From assembly GCF_029168945.1 (NCBI RefSeq), contig NC_083605.1, forward strand, positions 32,253,280-32,317,279: a stretch of DNA of 64,000 nucleotides, written 5' to 3'. Numbering within the stretch: the stretch's first letter is position 1; each line of letters opens with the position of its first letter. A program made the translations under genes and the position numbers. Of this stretch, positions 56,501 to 64,000 are shown piece after piece. The stretch is from Cannabis sativa. Lineage: Eukaryota; Streptophyta; Magnoliopsida; Rosales; Cannabaceae. The notes beneath the pieces were generated by a model. The model was not told the DNA's origin and searched no databases. It saw only the letters and a list, made by a program, of their open reading frames with translations.

Positions 56501-58500
56501 TTGCATATTTTTCTAAATATTTATGGAAATTATTACTGAGATGGAAATAATTCACGTTATTTTCATATCCATCTAAGTATAATTTATAAATATTACATTA
56601 AAATTTATATTTAGAACTTTTCATTCTAAATTGGAAATTTTAATTAAATAAATATATATTTAAAATAAATTGATTAAAATAAATAGGGTAAATAGCGGCA
56701 TAAGTACCCAAAGTTTTGTGTTTGTAAGCGGCATAAACCCAATAATTTTTTTTAGTGGCATAAGTACCCAATGTTTATAAAACTGTAATTTTTCTCTATT
56801 TCGTCAGTACAGACTCCGTTTTAAATTTATTAAAAAAAGATTTAGAAGTAATTGATACTACATATTTTTCGTACAGACCAAATAATTTAAAATTTGAGTC
56901 TTATATGTGTCCTGTTTAAGACAATAACAGAGTCTATACTGATGAAACTGTAAGAAAATTACAGTTTTATAAACATTGGGTACTTATGCCACTAAAAAAA
57001 ATCATTGGGTTTATGCCGCTTACAAACCTAAAACTTTGGGTACTTATGCCACTATCTACCCAAATAAATATTAGAAGAAAATACAACTTTCATTAAATAA
57101 TGAGCTTTATTATTAAGATATTCGATCTCCATTGTTGGTTTTACATAGCTATTGTTTTAGTGAGTAATCCTCCCTAATGGAGGAACGTTCATTAGCAAGT
57201 TAGCACCGTTTAATCTCGAAAGATAAGTAATCTTGTAAGTTTTTTATATAGTATTGATCACCCTAATGGTGGCGACTGTATAAGACTTGCAAGAATATGA
57301 AACAATGGTGGAAGCTCATACGATAGAATAGCCTTGACTCTCGCCTAAACGGGACAACGCGGATTCCAATCTTGATCGAATAAAAGGTTGCTAGAATGTT
57401 TATCATTTTAGATGAGCTGACAACTCTATTCAATGGATGGTATCACTAACTCTCGCCTAAATGGGACACTGATATCAGTTTGTTGAAGACCTTGAAAATT
57501 ATTTAGGATTGTATGTTTTAGTATTTTCACTTATCATTCATACTTGCTATGTGATTAATAATTTCTAAATTGTGTATGAATTTATATTAAACCATGTTAT
57601 TTTCTGTTATTAAATTGTAGTTTAATTTCGAATCTTCATTGTTGGTCTAACTTGGTTTGTTTTTCTAATGAGATAAATCCCTAATGGATTTTCACCATTA
57701 GACTAACATAATAGTGTTAGATCTCGAAAGATAAATATTGTATATGCAAAATCTAGCTGTTCATCAATTGATGACACCTTAGACTAGTATTTTACAATAT
57801 GAAACAAGAAGATTGTATAAATAAGATTACTTTGACTCTCGCTAATCGGAGCATCGTTGGATTCTTATTTAAAACGAAATTATCCTAATTCATCTTAGCT
57901 TATTTCGAATTAGCTCAATAACATATCATTGGATGAATGGTCTATAAATCATTTCATGTCATTTTATATTTTCTCTTAAGAAATTAAATGACGAACTTGA
58001 TTATATTCCCGAAATTCTATCCCAAAATGATCTAAATCCTCAATCTTAGAAATCTCCTACTTGTATGGGCAAATCAACTTAGAGTTAGATTAGTAGTGGT
58101 GGTCCAAGAAAGAATTACTAATTATACAGTTGCACTTTCACAAGTGTTTTAATAACCATTTTCTTTCAATGGACTTAAACTGTATGAGTTTAGTATTCTG
58201 TGACCAGAATCCACTTCCACTATTCTAAGAACTCTTTGTTGTAACTAAACCTAAGTCATCAAAAGATACAACCACATTTTATAAATCTATGGCATTTGTA
58301 TCTTGTTCATAGTGGTTTTGACAAGATCATTCTCTGCAAAGAGTTAATATGCCTATATCCACTGAAATTAAGTTCATCTCATTCGCAGATGGATGTACAT
58401 TCAGGGGTGGATATGAGTTTTCGTTGTATTCTTAAAACGATCACTCTAGATTATACCTTATGCAAAGAAATTTGAAATGTTTGAAAAATTTCATTAATTT
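53577..58500 (+). other. Long leader of the nested Copia, without gag
   Basis: Most is A/T-rich with no coding signal. A G/C-rich island with many CpG (53830-54060) begins about 270 bases after the primer site; the 126-codon frame over it is probably chance, since the matching island in the minus-strand element does not keep it. The words CTCTCGCCTAAACGGGA (57338), CTCTCGCCTAAATGGGA (57450) and CTCTCGCTAATCGGA (57836) lie in a block that is itself duplicated (about 57125-57480 and 57631-57890). A miniature element sits at 56686-57061. Confidence 0.6.
56686..57061. mobile_element. Mutator-like miniature element, 376 bp, target duplication AAATAAATA
   Basis: The left end GGGTAAATAGCGGCATAAG and the right end CTTATGCCACTATCTACCC are inverted copies, with arms of about 110 bases. 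AAATAAATA (9 bp) flanks it at 56677-56685 and 57062-57070. Each arm repeats GGCATAAGTACCCAA and GCGGCATAAACCCAA words. No frame. Confidence 0.92.
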
Positions 58501-60186
58501 CTAGCAATGGTTAAAACCATTAAGGTAAGTGGTTAAAGATCTTGCGAACTGATAGGGGTGGAGAAATAGTTAGTAGATATGCAGTTCAAAGATCATTAAT
58601 TTGTTTTTTGAATTATATCCAAACTTACCTCCCCATAAATTCAATTTGCATATTGATAATTAGTTACTAGTCGTTGCCTAAATCCTTCTATGGTAATATA
58701 ATTTCAGAATGATGCAATGGTTGTATACTAATGTAAATCATTACTAGATTCATGGATGACCTAATCGAAATCTTAAGAAAAGCTAGAACTACTAACCCTG
58801 GTTTGCATGTTTGTTAGCTATTCTAAGTGATTAGGGGTGGATCATCCCATAGTCATTAGATAAGAAAGTGTTTAAACAAATACTACTTTTCTAAGAAAAT
58901 GACTAAGTCTGAAAATAAAGTAGCAAATAAAGGAGATATTTTTTCTTGATTCCATAAGTGTTCTATCATCTTATTCGTTACAAGATGATCCCACTGCCTC
59001 TGTTGTCTTAACAGAACCGAAGAGGTCAATACCATTTAGTTTTCTCAGACATAATTCACAGTACCTTGTCGTAGTGGGAGAGTTTCAAGGAACTTTACCT
59101 TCTTATGAATTGGAAGACACTAGTGATTAAAATCCATTGTGAGTTTAAACAAGTAATGGATTGTCAAGATAAGAAACTAAGAAGAAAGCCAAGAGAACTA
59201 TGGTTTAATCCATCCACGTGGAGTAACCTAAAGTTTTCTATTACAAGGACAGAAAAGGAAATTTTCGTTAATAAGTCTATTCAATGGACTTAACAAAACT
59301 TCCTGTTCCTAGTATTATAGGTTTGAGTTTATCTAAACCTATGGCTTGTGGTATACCAAGTAATTACTTACTCTAATGCAAGCAACTTACTTTAATAAGA
59401 TGCTGAAGCATTTTCTTTTCAATGGCAATATATAGAAGCTTCACAACTTCTAAGCATAGATTTTATTTATCAAAGGAAAAGTCTCAACTATTCCAGAAAA
59501 GATAAAGCCATGAAAGAATTTCTTAAATCAACAGTGAGAGGTCTCATGTATGTTTTGTATGCCTTAGACCAGACACCTGATGTTGAGTGGGAGTAATGAG
59601 TAGGTATCAGATTAATCCAGGAGAGGAACATTGGAAGACAATCAAGTAAATCTTAAGATTAAGAAGAGTAACTATATGTTAGTCAATAAGGGTGGTTTTA
59701 AAACTCTTAGACTACACCACATCAGATTTCAAGACTTGCCTTTGTGCTAGAAAGTCTGATGATAAAATGGTGATTACTCTGGGGGTGGAGTAGTGATTTT
59801 GGAGAAGTGTAAAAACCTATCTGAAGTCTCTTAGTCTACCAGAAAGAGATTGAATGTTAAAGTTGCAGGAAAGGTACTTATTCAGTCTAAGGAAAGTTCT
59901 ATACAATTGTGGCACCGTTCCAACTTGTCTTAACTACTAGTGTTATTTCCTGACTAACCAAAAGTAGTTGCCAAAGGTATAGAATCCAGTATCCCAAAAG
60001 AGTAGACATATAGAGAGGAATTTCACAATATCAAGGATTTTGTGATTAAGGGAAAGTAATGGTGGAGAAAAGGTTGTTGTTAACTCAACCTGTCAGATCC
60101 TATTACGAGGAGTTTACTACTACTACACTTGATTTGTATATCAAGGTGTTAATGATTATTTAAAATGCACATTTTGTTTTATATTA
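58501..60186 (+). pseudogene. Decayed Copia pol of the nested element
   Basis: Short matches to the pol of the minus-strand relative are seen in order: the integrase word AAGATCTTGCGAACTGATAG (KILRTD, 58530), TTTGCATGTTTGTTAGCTAT (FAC/MFV..., 58802), VRGLMYVLYA (59535), VGVMSRYQ-like (59590), and a shifted VFTLGGG-like stretch (59775). Most of reverse transcriptase is missing or beyond recognition, and no frame exceeds about 62 codons. The longest, 59105-59293, is not informative. Confidence 0.75.
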
Positions 60187-60201
60187 GTGCAAGTGGGAGT
60201 T
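60187..60201 (+). other. Polypurine tract of the nested Copia
   Basis: GTGCAAGTGGGAGTT stands directly before the 3' LTR, identical to that of the minus-strand Copia. It is kept intact although pol is not. Confidence 0.8.
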
Positions 60202-62064
60202 TGTTGGGTTTTGTGCCCTAAATAAAACCCATTTCAACATAATCAGATTTACTTATTAATAAAGATCAGAAATAACATTTTATGTTGCATGGTTCACATG
60301 ATTTATTTCATGATTATATACATATAATGTATGAATTCTTTTTAAGTCCAGAACATATGAATTTGTTAAAGATTATAGTGTTGTCAGCACAGTGGAATAT
60401 AATCTTAATTATATGTTCGAAAGTTTATTCCCTGATTTGTCAGAACACTGGATTTAGACTGACATGGTATAATCAGCGATAGGTATTCTTACACCTTGGA
60501 AAAGTGTTATGTCCTTTCCAGGACATTGGCAAAGTTTACCAGTATCGGATGTATGGAGTATACATCGGAAGGGACCGATATTGAACTTTGATTAGATATA
60601 TTAAAACTTACCGTAATATCTATTCAATTCAATATCACCTGTTGATCCTAGATCAAATGATCTTAATCCTGATATGGTTAGGTTCGATCTCAAGAGTACT
60701 ATACATGTTCTTTGATTTGTTAGTTAAGCCTACTTTTGGGCCAGGGCGATACGTACATTTTGGGAACATGATAGTATAATTGAGTGGGAGCGCTACCATA
60801 AATATGGAATCTATAACTTCTATAGGAATTTAGAAGTGAAACGATGATATCCTTCGAGCTTGGATAAACAGAAATAAATGGTGGAGATCTCATTTCACTT
60901 TGCTGAAATATCATTTATACGGAGCTAAGTGTTTTAAGGATAAAATACATTGAAGGTGTAACGGTAACTTAGTGCCTTTTCAATGTAGATCATCTATTAG
61001 AGGGTCATTGATCACATTAGGATTATAACAATGGATAACTAATGACGTGTCTATATCATGGAACATATAGAGCGTTCTATATGACTGAGAGTGCGATTCC
61101 AAGTTCTAAGTGTGGATTCAATAAGGAATTAATAAGTTAGGGAATTTACTTGGTAAATTCGGTTCAACTTATTGGAAGCTCGGCTATATAGACCCATGGT
61201 CCCCATACTAGTTGAGACCATACTGCTTGTAAGACTCAGTTAATTGATTTTAATTAATCAATTATAATTCTAAAAGTTAGACTATGTCTACTTTATGAAT
61301 TTTCACTAAGCAGGGGTTAAACAGTAAATAGAGAGTTTAAAGGGTATATTCATTAATTGGAAAACTTTGATTAGTTTTTATTAATAAATAAAATAAATGA
61401 CAATGTATTATTTAATAATTAATTATAGTTATTAAATAATTAGATTTAACATTTATGTGGTTGAATGAGAAAATTGGCAATTTTGGAGAATGGGAAACTA
61501 GGAATGATAAAATAGGAAAGTTGCAAAAGTGAGAGGCTTGTTTCCTTATTCCATGGCCGGCCACTATGCTTCCTATTTCTCATTTTATTTTTCATTTTTA
61601 AATGACAAGTAATTCAACCTTAACCCTATGTGGTATTCTATAAATAGAAGGTAAAGGCTTCAGGTTTTTCACACACTTTTACATTATTTTCTTTCACTCA
61701 AAATCCCTGTTGAAGCCGCCAGTCTCTCTCTCTCTTTCTTCTCTGTTTTTCGAAATTCCTTTGAGTGATGAGTAGTGCCCACACACATCAAGTGGTACCT
61801 CAATCATAGTATGTAAGACTATGGAAAATCAGCACCAACAAGAAGGAGAGAAAGAGATCCAGATTCAGATCTTGATTATGCTCTGCTACAGAAAGGAATC
61901 AAGGGCTAGAGATCTGAATGGAAGGAGTCATTATATTCCGTTCCACCCAATGTAAGGTTTCTTAAACTCTTATGTGTTTATTTTCATTGTTTTAGAATTC
62001 ATATTAGGATGTTAATCAAACATACTTCGTAGTAAATCTAGATCCAGGTAAAATATTTCCAACA
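60202..62064 (+). repeat. 3' LTR of the nested Copia (1,863 bp)
   Basis: It has the same ends as the 5' LTR and lacks the miniature element, giving the empty site at about 60891-60900. Confidence 0.95.
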
Positions 62065-63630
62065 CTTTCCAGGGCATTGGTTAAAGTAAAGCTTGGGTTG
62101 GATGCATGGAGTATGCATCGGAAGGGATCGATATTGAACTTTGAATCAGATATGTTAAACTTACTGTAATATCTATTCAATTCAATATCACCTAGCTGAT
62201 CCTAGATCAAATGATCTTAATCCTGACATGGTTAGGTTCGATCTCAAGAGTATTATACATGTACTTTGATTTGTTAATTAAGCCTACTTTTTGGTCAGGG
62301 TGATACGTATATTTTGGGAACGTGGTAGTGCAATTGAGTGGGAGCACTAAACATAGATATGGAATCTATAGCTTCTATCAGGACATAGAAGTGAAATAAT
62401 GATCTCCTTCGAGCTTGGCTAAACAAAGATAAATGGTTGAGTACTCATTTCAGAGATTATGTTTAGTTCACTGAAATATCATTTATAGGTGGCTAAGTGT
62501 TTTAAGGATAAAATACATTTAAGGGTGTAACGGTAATTTAATCCCTACACAATGTAAATCATCTATAGAGGATCATTGATTATTGGGATTATAACAATGG
62601 ATAATTGATAGCGTATCTATATCGTGGAACATATAGAGCGTTCTATATTGAGAGTGCAATTCCAAGTTCTATGAGTGGATGCAACAAGGAATTAATAAGT
62701 TAGTGAATTTACTTAGTAAGTTCTGGGTCTGCTTATTGGAAGCTCAAATATATAGGCCCATGGTCCCCATACTAGTTGAGACAATACTACTTGTAAGACT
62801 CAGTTAATTGATTTTGATTAATCAATTATAATTCTAAAATTAAACTATGTCTAGTTTATGAATTTTCATTAAGCCAGGGAAAAATTATAAAGAAAGAGTT
62901 TCTAGGGTTCATTTGTTAATTAAGAGACTTTGATTAGTCTAATTAATAAATATATTAAATGACAATATTATTTAATAATTAATTTTTTAGTTATTAAATA
63001 ATTAGAATTGGCATTTAAGTGGTTAAATTGGAAAATTGGCATTTTTGAGAAAATGAGATGTAAAAATGATAAAATAGCAAAATTGCAAAGTGGGGCCCAT
63101 TATCCTATACATGGTCGGCCACTATGTAGTCTATTTATTATTTATTTTTTCATTATTTTAATTGCAACTAAATCTAACCTAACTCTAGGTGGTTTACTAT
63201 AAATAGGTAGTGATGGCTTCAGGAAAAAGATGATGCATCTCATTCCTTCAGAGAAAAACTCAAAGCCTTCTTCCTATACCTAGCCGCCACCTTCTCTCTC
63301 TTCCTCTCTTCTGAAAACCGAACCCTATAGTGAGTGAGTGAGTGCCCACACACATCAAGTGGTATCTCAATCATAGTGTGTAAGGCTGTGAAGAATCCAG
63401 ATTCAAGAGAAGGACATTCGGGCTCAGATCTTGGTGATACTCTGCTACAGAAAGGATACAAGGGTTAGAGATCTGAGTGGAAGGAGACATTATATTCCGC
63501 TGCAACCACTGTAAGGTTTCTTATACTTTATATGTGTTTATTTCATATCATTTTAGAAGTTCATATTTATGATGTTAATAACATACTTGTTACTAAATCT
63601 AGATCTTGGTAAAATAATTCCAACAGGAAG

Positions 63631-64000
63631 GCCTACCATTAAGGCAACGGAAGAAATACCTAGTGATTTTGTTAATCAGGATGACTGGATAGAAGAAATT
63701 TTTCCTGAAGATAGTTGGTCTACATTAGACCTTCGGAGACGACTTGATGCCAAGCGTTAAAAGGTCAAAGGAGAAAAAGTGAGACCTCACGAAATGATCT
63801 TTGGAACCACAATAACGATAGAATTTGCGGACATGAACTTTTGGATGGTGATACTAAGAGATTGGAAGAACAAATTGATGCTTTAAAAAACTTGGTCCAC
63901 AAACATAGTGGAGCTATTTTTGACTCGAAAGATGAAGATCCAGAACTGTGTGTCAAGTAGATTATCGATACTCTGCTGCCATAAATTTTTAAGATGTTGC
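63631..64000 (+). pseudogene. Gypsy gag, continuing from 51033
   Basis: After the nest the + strand reads DWIEEIFPEDSWSTLDLRRRLDAKR then a stop, then in another frame RLEEQIDALKNLVHKHSG and DPELCVK before a stop, and a DTLLP-like word at the end. This is the run-up to the conserved gag domain of plant Gypsy elements (LRRRLDARR ... PLP). At least two lesions are present. It runs off the window. Confidence 0.65.

Larger units (their letters stand above)
51354..62064 (+). mobile_element. Nested Copia element with near-identical LTRs and decayed interior, target duplication CTTTC
   Basis: 5' LTR 51354-53557, primer site 53560, leader with a miniature element, decayed pol, polypurine tract 60187-60201, 3' LTR 60202-62064. 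CTTTC flanks it at 51349-51353 and 62065-62069. LTR, primer site and tract match the minus-strand Copia family at 6754-16933. The LTRs look almost the same by eye once the miniature element in the left one is set aside (1,862 against 1,863 bases). Pol has many indels and stops, so mobilisation in trans is inferred. Confidence 0.92.
51034..63625 (+). mobile_element. Outer solo Copia LTR split by a nested Copia, target duplication GGAAG
   Basis: The outer LTR starts TGTTGGGTTTTATGCC at 51034 and runs to 51353, then resumes at 62065/62070 and ends AATAATTCCAACA at 63625, about 1.88 kb in total. GGAAG flanks it at 51029-51033 and 63626-63630, inside a Gypsy gag. It has no internal region of its own and is a solo LTR of the same family as 42349-44113. 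Confidence 0.92.

Overview
The window is plant nuclear DNA, almost certainly from a eudicot. It holds two intact intron-containing plant genes set in a dense pile of transposable elements, with A/T-rich intergenic sequence, microsatellites, LTR retrotransposons with initiator-Met-tRNA-type primer sites, a CACTA (En/Spm) element, Mutator-like inverted-repeat elements and a Cassandra-type LTR with 5S rRNA-like sequence. The species cannot be read from the sequence.

Layout. 1-5882: remains of a Sirevirus-like Copia element (+) whose protease frame is cut by a 1.5 kb solo LTR. 5883-6753: unidentified decayed reading frame (-). 6754-16933: a Copia element (-) with 1.9 kb LTRs, a broken gag-pol and an 89-bp internal stub beyond its 5' LTR. 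16934-17410: old LTR scraps. 18893-21084: UDP-glucose 4-epimerase, nine exons, 350 codons. 21656-22008: Cassandra-like LTR. 22393-26817: chimeric and inverted Copia LTR pieces. 27449-31564: a complete young LTR element with no long reading frame, whose internal region is packed with stem-loops. 31565-38748: microsatellite, a 100-bp tandem repeat and a CACTA element with TNP2 and Transposase_24 genes, both damaged. 39584-40742: CASP-like four-helix membrane protein gene, three exons. 40930-44738: two inverted-repeat elements, the larger holding a solo LTR. 44776-49965: Tork-like Copia fossil (+) holding a Mutator-like element. 49966-64000: Gypsy gag (+) split by a nest: solo Copia LTR, then a full-length Copia with a decayed pol inside it, then a CACTA miniature element in the inner 5' LTR and a Mutator-like miniature element in the inner leader.

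Four kinds of evidence order the insertions: matched target duplications (GTTGT, GTATG, GATAG, GGAAG, CTTTC of 5 bp; TATTTTTTA and AAATAAATA of 9 bp; TTT of 3 bp), paired LTRs, an empty site in the sister LTR, and interrupted reading frames. The two host genes are unrelated to each other: one acts in cytosolic nucleotide-sugar metabolism, the other is a membrane scaffold-family protein.

The best candidate for something undescribed is the internal region of the 27449-31564 element. It is a close-packed series of stem-loops. Several have different stems that remain paired while the loop is constant (TGYTTGG), and another group has six-base loops ending in AG.
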